Assembly (NCBI GenBank): GCA_037447655.1
Contig: JBBHKE010002674.1
Location: 124,001-188,000 of the forward strand
DNA from: Zygnema cylindricum
Taxonomy: Eukaryota; Streptophyta; Zygnematophyceae; Zygnematales; Zygnemataceae
Length of the DNA: 64,000 nt
Reading direction: 5' to 3'
In this document: piece after piece, positions 1 to 11,217 of the stretch
Numbering within the stretch: position 1 is the stretch's first letter
Layout of the letters: each line of letters starts with the position of its first letter
Position numbers and translations under genes: made by a program
The notes under the pieces: generated by a model
Seen by the model: only the letters and a program-made list of their open reading frames with translations
Database searches by the model: none
Told to the model about the DNA's origin: nothing

Positions 1-1784
1 GAAAGTCAAAGGTAAACCTTATCGGAACTTCGGTGGAAAGAGAGGGAGAGGAAAAGAAAGGGGAGCTTTGAAAAAACGGGTTTGCTTCGCTTGTAGGAAA
101 CCGGGTCACTATATGGAGGAGTATCCTTGTTTGGAAGAACTTAGAAGTTGGTATGTGAATGAGGAGGAAGAAGGGGAAGAGGAGAAAGAGGATGAAGATA
201 TTTTGGAGCTTTCTTCACATCGGTAGAATGGACAAGAGAGAAAAGCACACTGAAATTCCACGAAAGCAACAATGTGCTTTTAGAGGTATAACAGAAGTAA
301 AGAGAAAGGAGGTACTTGAGGATGTCAAAGATGTTGTTTTGGAAAGCTTTAGTCCTCTCTATGCCTCGAGTGTGAGGGAGAGAGAGTTTCACAAATTAGC
401 ATATGTTTGGTTGTAAGTTCGTTTCATCACACACCAGAATTGATGTTCCACTAGATCGGTAGGGAGTACACCTTTGTATACACTCCCGAGACACAAGTCA
501 CTACAAGAAAGAGGACACTCCAGAATATCCGATTGTTTGTGCATAGATACACTTGAGGACAAAATGGCACATGGAGATTTGTCTACGGTGCCGAATGTGA
601 TATGTACGCGGCTGAGGGAGACCGCCGACAAATGCTGGTCCGTGTGAGCCACATACACAACAAATGACGTGGCATATAGAATCCTACTCCTTTGTATATA
701 TCTAGTTAAGTAGATTTTTGTCTTTGTGTGGTTAGTTGATTAGTAAAGGAATTTTTTGTATGACGTACCTTGTTCGGTTCGAGCCGCAGGTATTTATTGT
801 ACGGCTGGTATGCCTCCGTACGTTCAGCAGCATAGGCTTCGGTGTATATTAGTAGGACTTAGATAACTTTGAAGGTATGAACATTTTGTAGTCAAAAACT
901 GTACAGCCTGTTTTTGGCATTTTCATCTGTGGATATCTCACAGATGTGTTGGCAGAATTACTTGTAATTTTGTGTGTATGTTCATCCTGATATTATCTAC
1001 ACTGTGGTAGATTTTCAGAGCTATTTTGTCTCTGGTTTGGGTTTTATCAACTGTTGAAGTTGCTGTTTTTCAGACCGGTTTTTGTGAAAGTTTCTTGCTT
1101 GGTTTGGTTCCGAGATGACTACACCGGCATCCTCATCGTCTTCGGTTCCGGCTGTTGTCTCAGAACAACAAAAGAGTGTAGACTGTAGGACTTAGAAAAA
1201 AAAAAGTCAGATCTAGGATCCATAATTGAAAAGGGGAAAGTTAAAAATAATGATGATAATTTCATAGATAATTTGGAAACAGAAAACTGGTCGGAAAGGG
1301 AGACTTCAACGGATTTAAGCGAATAGGGGAGAAGAGGAATATTTGATTAAAGGTTTAGGGGAGGAGAAATATATTTTGGGAATAAAAATAGAAAGTGATA
1401 GTGGAAATAATTCCATGGGAGAGAGTGAGGAAAGTTCAGAAAATGGGGTAATTATCATGGATAAATATATGAGTTCGGAAGTTGTAGAAGTTATGAAAAC
1501 TTTAATAGGGACAAGTGGTTTTTGGGAAAATTTGGGGGGAGGATGGATTTGACATCACTCATGGGAGTGATGCCATTTATGAAGGTGTGCCTGTAAAAGG
1601 GATAGCATATGGCTTTTACAGCATCTGGGTATGTGCTACAAGCAGGGGATAGGGCTGGCTCTTTGGAACTCGGATTTATGAAAAATGGCATGCAAAATAA
1701 AATGTGTGATGCAATTATTATTTCGGTTCATCTAGTACACTGTTTCAAATACGATTGTATTTTCTTAAAGTTTTATAAAAGGAA
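1..1784 (+). mobile_element. Partial Gag-only copia derivative, split by a solo LTR
   Basis: The left part encodes the end of a copia Gag, including the zinc knuckle CFACRKPGHYMEEYPC near 85-130 and an acidic linker after it. The right part (1176-1784) encodes remnants of the end of reverse transcriptase (GEEKYILGI) and of RNase H (ASGYVLQAG). Protease, integrase and the RT core are absent. Apart from single-base indels it is collinear and nearly identical with 4036-4975 of the next element, once the 839-bp LTR at 332-1170 and one 5-bp duplication are removed. An extra T near 212 breaks the frame relative to that copy. Homology stops at 1784, before any 3' LTR, so this copy is truncated on the right and runs off the window on the left. 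Confidence 0.85.
332..1170 (+). repeat. Solo LTR of a second copia lineage, with perfect 5-bp target duplication
   Basis: The 839-bp LTR starts TGTTGTT and ends AACAACA, a perfect 7-bp terminal inverted repeat. It is flanked by AAAGA at 327-331 and 1171-1175. The related sequence at 4361 shows the uninterrupted site (GAGGA then GTGTAG). Near its end is an ATG at 1114 opening a Thr/Ser-rich reading frame that ends EQQ at the LTR edge. This matches the arrangement of the element at 59895, where gag also begins inside the LTR, so this is a solo LTR left by recombination between the two LTRs of a full element. Confidence 0.9.
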
Positions 1785-2030
1785 ACGAAGATTGCTGGTC
1801 CAAGGTTGAGGGATCGTCGTCGTATTTCGTCACCGGAATGTCCAACGATTCGGTTTCTTCCAATACTTCCTCCTCTTCCGTAGTCTCTTCCCTTTCCTCT
1901 ATAGGCTCGTCCGACGCGGTTCATGAGGGTTCGTATTCTTCGTCTACTTCCTTACCCCCTTCTACTTCGCGGACACCTTCTTCGTCCGATCCAACACCTT
2001 CATCCGGTAACTCCCCCTCCAGCACACTTT

Positions 2031-3163
2031 TGTTGAAATTTAAGTATTTTCTAGGTCATTGTAAAGATAGAAAAGAGTAGAGGCAGTCTGCCTCTAACTC
2101 CTTTCTCGAAGCCCTCACACTTGTTCTAGTCACTGAAGGCAAGATAGGGAACTAGAGACATGGCTGCCTATGCTTTCTAGAGAGACAGGAGTAGTTTCAA
2201 ATAGATTTACCAAAAGGGGATTGACCCAGGATTTGATCCTAGTACCTACCGTCTGTCACAATAGCCGGCAGTTGGCAGCGTTATCCTATAGTCTAGGAAC
2301 TGTGTTAGAATACGTGGGATTTGATAAATATTTAAACAATTTGACGTAGGACATTTCATTTGACTAACGAAAGTACGGTGGAACAGAGAACGTGTCCTAA
2401 ACTATTGTACCGCACGAAATAAATGGTGTTATCATTTATTTCAACGGCTTACTTTAAAAGGAGATCTAATCGTAAAGCCATGGTTAGCGCCGACTTCGCG
2501 GAAAAAGACAATTTGGCGGTTTGCGGATGTCGCCACTTCGGATGACACGTGGCAACATCATACGGGTTTACGGAATCTCTGGAACGGAAGACAACAAATT
2601 CGGATGTGACCAATGCCGCATTATAGTTGTGTCGTACAATGTCCGTACAGAAAGTACTCCGGCACCTATACTTTTTTGTACAGTACAGTCCTATGATTGG
2701 TCAGTATTTCAGTACTAAGGGGTTTAGAGATGGGTTTAGGACTTAGAATATTTTGGGTAGGTAGCGACCTCTCCCAAAGAGCATCCTGTATAAAAGGCGA
2801 ACTTTTGGCCAGCCATAACAACTAAATCAGTTGACCATTTTCAGTGATTCTTTTTGCTGCACACTGAGGGGAGTCTAGGCTACACAAAGGTGTAGTAAGG
2901 CAAAGTTTTTGCTTGCCAAGATGGTAGTATTTCTAAGGGAAAGTCAAAGTGGGGAATGTTATCCAAAACTCCTATCTAACTTTGCATTCAATGGTAGAAC
3001 TAGGCACACAAAAAGTCTAATTTCACAGGGGTGAAACTGTAATGGGGTTATGATTGCTATGGGGTCAATCATTTGGGTTTATATAAACTTGGAGTTGGCA
3101 CTATCTACATTAACTTATTTGGACCTGCGAATTCCGTGTGGCAATGGATCCCATAAAATTTCA
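2031..3163 (+). repeat. 5' LTR of the Gag-only element
   Basis: Starts TGTTGAAATT and ends AAAATTTCA next to the primer-binding site. It contains the palindrome AGAGGCAGTCTGCCTCT near 2075, a tRNA-like antisense module at about 2221-2307, and a TATA-like TATAAAAGG near 2790 that probably marks the promoter. The ATG at 3144 lies inside the LTR and opens gag 20 bp before the LTR ends. Confidence 0.88.
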
Positions 3164-5065
3164 GGTTATTGTCCCACCATCTAGGGTGCCTATGTTTGAT
3201 GGAACAGACTTCACTTTTTGGGAGTTTACGATGGAGGGATTGCTTTTCGAAAAGCACTTACGGGGAATCGTTGCGGGACAAGTGAGGTTTGCGCCACCGA
3301 GCTTTGGAGGAACTCACTATAGAGAATCATTTGGGCTTTCCAGAAAACCAATTGGAGTTAGGATGCAATGGAAAGTGAAGGGAAAATCATTACCATGGAA
3401 AGGGGAAAAAGGGAGAAGGATAAAGGGACACCGATGGTGAGGGGAGCTATATTCGCGGCTACGTTTGTGCTTGTGGAGGTTATAACTAAACGAAAAACTT
3501 AAAAAAATGACAGAAAACTTTGGGAATACAAAAACACTATAGCAAAACATCTCATACTTAGATATGTGTCTAATTCCATAGCTATAGCTCTTTTAAGTCT
3601 AACTAAGTCTTCGGAAATCTGGGAAACACTAAGTCAGATTTATAAGAAAAGTGAGACTATACAAAGGTTGCAGTTAGTAAAACATGAAGTAGAGGCCTAT
3701 GTTTATAAAGACGGTAGCATGATAGAGTTTTGCAATGATATTTCTGCGTTATATGTTGAGCTTGCTAGTGCGGGATATGTAGAATCAGAGGAGAAAAAGA
3801 TTAATACACTAATCACGAAACTCCCATATGAGTACGAAGACAACATTTACCGTATGCAGTGAATGGATGGCTCCTCATGGACTTGGAGCATTACCATGGG
3901 GATAATTCTTGTGAGGGAAAGCACTTTGGAGCTTCGTAGGGGAAGTAACAATGTGAATGCATATAGCGCTCGTGGTGACTGGCGGAAGCGTGATGAGAAG
4001 AACGGAGGTGACGAGCAGAAGCGTGATGAGATTAAGAAAGTCAAAGGTAAACCTTATCGGAACTTCGGTGGAAAGAGAGGGAGAGGAAAAGAAAGGGGAG
4101 CTTTGAAAAAACGGGTTTGCTTCGCTTGTAGGAAACCGGGTCACTATATGGAGGAGTATCCTTGTTTGGAAGATCTTAGAAGTTGGTATGTGAATGAGGA
4201 GGAACAAGGGGAAGAGGAGAAAGAGGATGAAGATATTTTGGAGCTTCTTCACATCGGTAGAATGGACAATAGAGAAAAGCACACAAAAATTCCACGAAAG
4301 CAACAATGTGCTTTTGGAGGTATAAGAGAAGTAAAGAGAGAGGAGGTACTTGAGGATGTTGAGGAGTGTAGAGTGTATGACTTAGAAATGAGAAAGTCAG
4401 ATCTAGGATCCATAATTGAAAAAAGGAAAAACAAAAATAATGAGGATAATTTCATAGATAACTTGGAAATAGAAAAACTAGTCGGAAACGGAGACTTCAA
4501 TAGATTCAAGAGAATAGGGGAGAAGAGGAATATTTGATTAAAGGTTTAGGGGAGGAGAAATATATTTTGGGAATAAAAATAGAAAGTGATAGTGGAAATA
4601 ATTCCATGGGAGAGAGTGAGGAAAGTTCAGAAAATGGGGTAATTATCATGGATAAATATATGAGTTCGGAAGTTGTAGAAGTTATGAAAACTTTAATAGG
4701 GACAAGTGGTTTTTGGGAAAATTTGGGGGGAGGATGGATTTGACATCACTCATGGGAGTGATGCCATTTATGAAGGTGTGCCTGTAAAAGGGATAGCATA
4801 TGGCTTTTACAGCATCTGGGTATGTGCTACAAGCAGGGGATAGGGCTGGCTCTTTGGAACTCGGATTTATGAAAAATGGCATGCAAAATAAAATGTGTGA
4901 TGCAATTATTATTTCGGTTCATCTAGTACACTGTTTCAAATACGATTGTATTTTCTTAAAGTTTTATAAAAGGAAAAGAAAAAAATGGGGGGGGGAGGGT
5001 GTTTGTTGTTGTTTTTTTTTGTGTTTTTAAGTGTGAGTTGAAAGAAAAAATAGACTTGAAAATAA
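3144..5065 (+). pseudogene. Gag with fused RT/RNase H remnants
   Basis: Gag starts in the LTR as MDPIKFQV and runs over the primer site into PPSRVPMFDG, the usual copia Gag opening. A frame break near 3300-3560 follows. The Gag core continues at 3566-3862 (EIWETLSQIYKK, a UBN2-like Gag region). A TGA at 3860-3862 then interrupts it, and it reopens from 3863 through the zinc knuckle CFACRKPGHYMEEYPC to a long acidic linker ending near 4537. The last part, 4534-5065, carries YILGI and ASGYVLQ fragments from the ends of RT and RNase H. The order and the missing middle show a large internal deletion between the protease region and the end of RT. Several stops and shifts make this copy unlikely to give one protein. 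Confidence 0.8.
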
Positions 5066-5071
5066 AGGGAG

Positions 5072-6198
5072 TGTTGAAATTAAAGTATTTTCTATGTCTG
5101 TGTTAGGATAGACAAGAGCAGAGGCAGTCTGCCTCTATCTCCTTTCTCCAAGCCCTCACACTTGTTGTAGTCACTGAAGGTTGGATAGGGAGTTAGAGCT
5201 AGGGCTGCCTAGGATTTCTAGAGAGACATGAGTAGTTTCTAATAGATTTACCAAAAAGGGATTGACGGACCCAGGATTTGATTCCGGGTACCTACCGTCC
5301 ATCAGAATAGCCGACAGTCGACAGTGTCATCCTCTAGTCTAGGAACTGTGCTAGGATACGTGGGATTTGATAAATATTTAAACAATTAGACGTAGGTCAT
5401 TTCATTTAACTAACGAAAGTACGGTTGAACATAGAACCTGTTGTAAACTATTGTACCGCACGAAATAAATGGTGCTATCATTTATTTCAACGGCTTACTT
5501 TAAAAGGCGATCTAATCGGATGGCCGTGGTTAGCGCCGGCTTCGGGAAAAAGACAATTTGGCGGTTCGCGGACGTCGTTACTCCGGATAACTCGTGGCAA
5601 CATCATACGGGTTTACGGAATCTCCGGAACGGAAGACAACAAATTCGGATGTGACAAATGTCCCATTATGGCTGTGTCGTACAATGTTCGTACAGAAAGT
5701 ACTTCGACACCTGTACGTTCGTTTACGGTACAGTCCTGTGATTGGTCGGTATTTTAGTACTAGGGGGTTTCGAGAGGGATTTAGGACTTATAATATTTTG
5801 GGTATCTCCCAAAGAGCATCTTGTATAAAAAGCTAACTTTGGCCAGCCATAACAACTAAGTCAGTTGACCATTTTTAGTGATTCTTTTTGCTGCGGGCTA
5901 AGGGGAGTTTAGGCTACTCAATGGTGTAGTGAGTCAGAGTGTTTTCCTTCCAGGGTGGCTGTATTTCTAAGGGAAAGTCAAAGTGGGGAATGTTTTCCAA
6001 AACTCATAGTCTAACTTTGCATTTTGTGGTGGAACTGAGCACACAGAAAGTCTTATTTCATAGGGGTGAAGCTGTAATGGGGTTGTGATTGTGAAGGGGT
6101 CAATCATTTCGGTTTATATAAACTTAGAGTCGGCACTATCTAGATTAGCTTCTTTGGACCTGCGAATTCTGTGTGGCAATGGAGCCCATGGAATTATA
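5072..6198 (+). repeat. 3' LTR of the Gag-only element
   Basis: Starts TGTTGAAATTAAAG after the purine tract and matches 2031-3163 along its whole length. The last bases read GAATTATA where the partner LTR has AAATTTCA, so the terminal CA has decayed. A TATA-like box lies near 5823. The tRNA-like antisense module is at about 5265-5347. Confidence 0.85.
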
Positions 6199-6504
6199 AC
6201 TTCCCCTTACTACCCTTTCCGTTCCCGTCTCTTCCCTCCCCACCGCCTGTGTTTCCTCCATCTCATCTATTTGAGCACCCGATTCCTCTCCCTCCCTCAA
6301 AAATACCTCCATTCGAGCCCTTTCCCTACCACCGGTGTCTGGTTTCACCCTATTCCGCGACACTCCTCCGGTTGCATTCCTTTCCCTCTCTAAGTTCTCC
6401 CCTATAGGTGTATGACCCCCCATCTCGACTGCCGTTGGTAGTGGACGATATTGCCGCCGAATGGCAGAGCGAAGTCCTTTGAATGGTCGTCGGCCGCCCT
6501 CCAT

Positions 6505-8626
6505 TGAAAAACAAATGTTGGTTAACAGAAAAAAAACAAATACAACGTCGACGGTGACAAAAAAACTCTAAAACACATACTTTTACTCAGGCCTTTACTC
6601 AGATTATCCAGCTGTAAACGTAGTCCACTGTTAACAGTTGGAAAATTAAACCGTTGTTCCTACGATTTATAACCCGACATTCAAGCGACGACACAATGCC
6701 GTCGAGCATACGACTGTATTCCAATTTCCCAATAGAGAATCGACGAAACAACGTCGTCGTCCGCTAATTACATTCGAGATTACCAATTTTGGATTGTCTG
6801 AACTGATGTCGTTGGTGGTTTAGTCGAAACGACAAACCACTCTCGTCAGTCATTTGCACTTTCGACCTAACGAGGCTCTCTTCCTCGTTCATTAATGAGT
6901 TTTCCTCGTTGTTCCTCTCATTTTCCTCATCTTGTTCAACCTGAGCGTTATGAGGATTGTTGTTGTTATTGACATGGTTGGCGCCCCAAATTCTATTAAG
7001 GGTCCAAATACTTTCAAACACTTAATATCACTTAAAAAATAAGAAATAGGAGCAGCCGAAAAGGAAGAATGTGGCAACCCAAGCAAATGAGGAAGAAGTG
7101 GCGATGGCGTCATTTTCATTTTCACAAATACATTTATGTTATACACGAGCTGCAAGTGAAAGTGAATTTGCGGTGTAATAATGGAGGGATTTGGCATTTT
7201 GAATTTTTCGTTCAAAATTCAAATTTTGAACTTTAACATGCCTTGGAATTTAAAAATATTTCAAAACGCGGGAATATTAGCGGGATCACGTAAAAGTTGG
7301 TTCAAATTGCCAGAATATTTCAAAACTTACGCCGTCGATGTAATGTTGATAGCGCCATGGAAACGCCTCTAGCTTACATGTTGTACGGCAAAAAAATGAT
7401 GGGAAAAAATGCGGCGTTGTAACCTTGGCAATCGGTTGTTGTAACGTCATCTATGAAAAGCGACCAACTTTAGGAATGCGTGGATGGTAAACATGCCACG
7501 TGTTTTCGGCAACAACGAATGATAATTCTACGATGGCGCCTGATCAGCTTTCGTCGTTGAATTACCGCCAATTAGAATTAAGATGTATCCTAATAAGTGT
7601 TTTTTTTTTCTTTTTACGTTCAATTAGAATTAGAAGTGATCCTAATAAGAGGTTTGTTTGATGTTTGATCTAAGTAAACGCATCCTTATTAGACTTATGT
7701 CTCAATATTACAATGCATTAATTTTAATAAAGCATCCCACCAGGCACCTTATTAAGGTTAAGGGTCCTTATTTAACGTCACACAACGTTCGTTCACTCCG
7801 CGAACGACAAGGAAATTAAAATCAATCACAGAGTTCAATGTACGTTATGTGAAACAAAACGTAAACATACAATACCTTCCGTTATAGTTTCGTTGATTGT
7901 ACAACACATATTTGAACTGAATAAACATATTAAAATTGTACGGTTACGTAGCATTATAACGTAACTGCGTTTTACAACTAGATGCATGGAATCGACTGTA
8001 AGACGTGACAATGTACGTTTCGCCCTATGTTGTCCTCGCACCTTTTTTACTGTTTTCAATTCACCGCGTGCGAATCATTCGCTTATTAAAATCATGAATG
8101 AACTTAAATGAAAGTACATAAACCCGTACGTTTCGACGGTTTTTATCCGTACCTATTACAGTGTATAATTATGAACGGCGTAATTATTGTATATCCGCAA
8201 ACCCAAAATAGAATTATGGATTTTAACAATGGAAGGTCTCGACGTCGTACGGATTGTCATAATTTGTACTTCCACCTATTTTAACGTATATGTTATGACA
8301 GCAGGTCATGTATACCCAAATCAGCGTTATGGAGAAATTACAATTAAACATTTTTTTGAAAATGGGATTGATACACAATTTAGCGTAAATGACACTAATT
8401 CTTTATTCACACTAATAATTTCTATACGCTAATAACAATTCACGGTGTAGTTAATTGCAAACTTATTTTCAAGTCCATAGTTGTCAAGTTATCCATTTCG
8501 GAGGTCAAGATTGACATGTCCCAACAAATGAAGTCATGGATGTGATCTAAAAATAACAAATTTTGACAATTTTGTTCCAATTTATTCATAAACAGGTCAA
8601 GTTTCAATTAACAAGTTTTTAAGATC
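6505..8626. other. Intergenic stretch without a recognised gene
   Basis: I see no gene I can name here. A minus-strand open frame at 6764-7021 is Asn/Glu-rich (VNNNNNPHNAQ) and could be a remnant of an old gene or transposon, but no family is evident. At 8421-8444 there is a right-end TIR of the CACCG family (CTAATAACAATTCACGGTG then TA) without a clear left partner. The rest is AT-rich sequence. Confidence 0.4.
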
Positions 8627-11054
8627 CTACCTTTTAACAATGTCATCATAAAGACACCTTCTGTACTTCTCCATCCAAAACCATAGATTTTGTCTCTTAA
8701 GCCTACCAATCTTATGCCTTAAACCGCTAATATAATTGTTATGGATCGTAGCGCATCCCAAAACTTTACACTCCTCTGTTACATTCTTATCCCACAGATT
8801 GTAGACACCTCCATTTGGGTGCAAAGCTCTACTCATAAAAATGGTTCTCAAGCCCTCCCAAAAACATTCATTATCCCCAATTACTCGTTCTTTCCTGTCT
8901 CCACATAATACGCTATAAAAACTAGGTTGTTCCGATTTAGCTTTGTGTTTCTTTGCATGCTCAATGATAGTCTCTAGTGCTCTAATCACTAAAGGTTCAG
9001 CTCTTGCAAGATAAAACCCGGAATTTATCGACTCACGACGAGAATTTGCGGGTTCTTCCTCCCATTTGGAGTCTGCTTGTACCGCAAATGTATGTGGACC
9101 ACAATCATAAAATTCCTTAATGGGGTCTCGAAACCAAACAATATCCACATCCGTCCAAAGCACGTTGTACCCCATTTTCAAAATTTGTAGAACAATTAGT
9201 GGTTTCGACTTTGTGACTTTCTCAAAACATATCGTTCCAAAACTACATTTTTCTTTATGCTTTTTGTCTGGCAAATTTTCGGCCGCCAGAACGAAATCAA
9301 ATTTTTCTAAATAGACAGGAAGACCCAAAGTCATGGCAAAACGATAGAGTTCTTCGTCTAATGCGACTATCAGAGGATCCCTTAACCCTATACGTCGAAG
9401 AGTACAAACAAAATTCATTAACATATTGGAATAATGACTAGAAACCCCAACAACTGTCACAATTTTCCGATCGTCGGCCATGATTGGAAGAAGCTCCTCT
9501 AGAGTCATACCATCTTTAATTTGAAATGAATCCCCTAAATCTTGTACGGTAAGATGAGGTTTTTGAGCAACCGCCTTACACAACCATTTCTCTCTTTCGT
9601 TTAATTGATCCTCCAAATTTGAAGTTTTGTTATCGGAAGGAGAAGGGCCCTTACAGTTCACACTTTCTAAACAAGCTTTGCCATGAACTGCACATGAAAG
9701 AAAGGAGGTGGAGGTTGAGAAGGAGGAGGGGGGAGAGGCGGAGGGCGATGGCAAGGGGGAGGGGGAGGGGACAGAAACCGTACGTCTGCAATGCTCAGTT
9801 AGGATAGCGGCTCAACGAGGACACATTATGTGTGTGGGAATTGAGACCATGACAAACACAGTATTTACAAAGAAACACATAAACAGATCAAATCACCCTC
9901 CCCCGCACAAAAATTGGTATTCTCGAGTCCAAAACATAATTGGGGAGTCTAAGGTTAGCTATGGCTATAACGACAACAACAATCAGCAAAAACTTACAAA
10001 AATAAGACTTTCAATTACTAAACTGGCATGAGAGTGGGAGAAGAGAGGGGAAAATACCATTGTGGCATTCCTTTACAATCAAAGGATTTCTGGCCGGCCT
10101 TTCGTCCCTCTTTTCTTTCACTCTGTGAGCCCCGACAAAATCAAAATCCTTCCTTTTGCTTTCCATCTCCGTCAATCTCTCCTCCCCCTCCGACCTCCGG
10201 ATAGAGGCGCAAATGACAGATGTCCCTCCCTCCACAACTGCCCTGTCAGTTTCCAATAGAGCTGCGTGAGCCAGCCACGTGTCCAGCTCAGAACGGTCAG
10301 CAGGAAAGGGAGGCATATCTGATTTGTAAAGTTTTCCTCCATTGTTATTCCAAAGCCAAGCTCCGGCACCACCATCTGTCTCTAACCTCCCAAAGAGCAC
10401 CACGTGGGAAGCTAAAGCGGCATCTTCTGCCAGCTGTCCTCCCGATTTTGTGACATTGGCCAGGACAGCTGGGTACTGGCTGACTAGATACCGAGGCCAC
10501 GTCATCAAAAAACCTTCTGCGGGAAATCTCTCGACAGCCTCCCGAATAGTGTGACTCAGAGCAGTCTCATTGACCAGTGCCACGTCAGCATTGACCACCA
10601 TGGATAGATCTGACGAGGCAAGGAGAGCTCGGGCAATGACAGAGTGGAACAAAGGAAGGCCATGGCGGTTAGGGCTTCCGGGGGAAAAGACAAAGTCTAC
10701 GTGGCAGTCTTGACGCACAGATCCAGGATAGTCGGTAACTAATCCGGCAAAGGAGGAATGGTTTCCTAACAAGATGACGTCAGGCGTAGGGCTCAGGCGG
10801 AGGAGAGACCGTACAGTTCTATGCAGCAGTTGGTTCGACTGTGCGAAGTCGACAGGTGGCGGTATGAGGAATACGGAGAGGGACCAGGAGAGCGTCTTGC
10901 CGTCGGGAGGATCCTTCTCAAGTTTAGGATTTGAGGTCGACGAAAGGATTCGGAGAGGTCTTTGTTGCACATTAGGGTTCGCGAGAGGTTTCGCCTGAGA
11001 AGAGATGGAGCTGGAGAGAAGGAAGAAGGCGAGAAGGGCCACACGAGAGGCCAT
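8627..11054 (-). CDS. Two-domain secretory glycosyltransferase, GT77-type C-terminal domain
   Basis: Exon 1 is 11054-10058 and exon 2 is 9687-8627, joined across a 370-bp GT-AG intron in phase 1. The joined frame is 685 residues. Residues 1-21 look like a signal peptide (MASRVALLAFFLLSSS). The N-terminal domain (about 55-325) has the motif MVVNADVALVNE, which resembles the sugar-nucleotide site of a GT-A fold, but I do not recognise its family. The C-terminal domain (about 400-685) is typical of plant GT77 proteins: SSHYSNMLMNF, then LWTDVDIVWF with the DxD at about D512 and D514, and NSGFYLARA. GT77 members transfer arabinose, galactose or xylose onto cell-wall glycans or glycoproteins in the Golgi; the substrate here is unknown. 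All key motifs are intact. A broken copy of exon 2 lies at 28246-29237. The two domains could be separate genes, but the splice sites and frame favour one. Confidence 0.8.
9688..10057 (-). other. Intron of the two-domain glycosyltransferase gene
   Basis: The donor reads CACAATG/GTATTTTC and the acceptor CATGTGCAG/TTCATGG. A long pyrimidine tract (about 9715-9775 on the minus strand) precedes the acceptor. Translating that tract gives a spurious Pro/Ser-rich N-terminus in front of exon 2. The same tract survives upstream of the pseudogene at 28.1 kb. Confidence 0.8.
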
Positions 11055-11177
11055 TTATAAACAAAAACAGATCGACAAAGACAAAAAGAAAATGAAAACG
11101 AAAGGGTCGATTCCGCGCGGTTTTTTTTCGCGCCTTGAAACTCTCTTTGAATAGGCTCCATCGGCACATCGGCAAGC

Positions 11178-11187
11178 TTATAAAAAT
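11178..11187 (-). promoter_or_regulatory. Possible TATA box of the glycosyltransferase gene
   Basis: Reads ATTTTTATAA on the minus strand, about 125-135 bp before the ATG. Only the motif and its distance support it. The array of inverted-repeat transposons starts about 30 bp further upstream. Confidence 0.3.
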
Positions 11188-11217
11188 TGCCCGCAAAAAT
11201 TGTCTTGTACTAAAGTA

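Larger units (their letters stand above)
2031..6198 (+). mobile_element. Gag-only (TR-GAG-like) LTR retrotransposon, non-autonomous
   Basis: Two LTRs of 1133 and 1127 bp flank an internal region of only about 1.9 kb. The flanks ACTTT (2026-2030) and ACTTC (6199-6203) look like a 5-bp target duplication with one change. The internal region has a decayed primer-binding site (GGTTATTGTCCCACC, 3164-3178), Gag with a zinc knuckle, a post-Gag linker joined directly to remnants of the ends of RT and RNase H, and a purine tract (AATAAAGGGAG) at 5061-5071. Protease and integrase are missing, so it would have needed enzymes from a relative such as the element at 42093. Further copies of the same deleted design lie at 1-1784, 29785-33953 and 54171-54901. 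Confidence 0.88.
1921..6504 (-). pseudogene. Glu/Gly-rich open frame interrupted by an LTR element
   Basis: On the minus strand an open frame begins with Met at 6504 and stays open to 6199, where the LTR element begins. Removing that element and one 5-bp duplication continues the same frame from 2025 to a stop at 1921-1923, giving about 136 residues. The rejoined tail is acidic (VLEGELPDEGVGSDEEG and more Glu/Gly). The plus strand of the same DNA also reads open as a Ser/Thr/Pro-rich frame (1838-2029, then 6203-6274). I recognise no domain. It could be the end of a host gene or of an older repeat; the reading frame crossing the insertion point is the only support. Confidence 0.35.

Noticed and set aside
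6171-6407. Pro/Ser/Phe-rich plus-strand open frame
   Set aside because: It starts inside the 3' LTR and is the reverse side of the interrupted minus-strand frame. No independent support.
8187-8432. Short plus-strand open frame (81 residues)
   Set aside because: It runs into a transposon TIR and has no known motif.
9688-9754. Pro/Ser-rich N-terminus of the exon 2 open frame
   Set aside because: It is the pyrimidine tract of the intron; the acceptor CAG at 9688-9690 and the frame of exon 1 give a better start.
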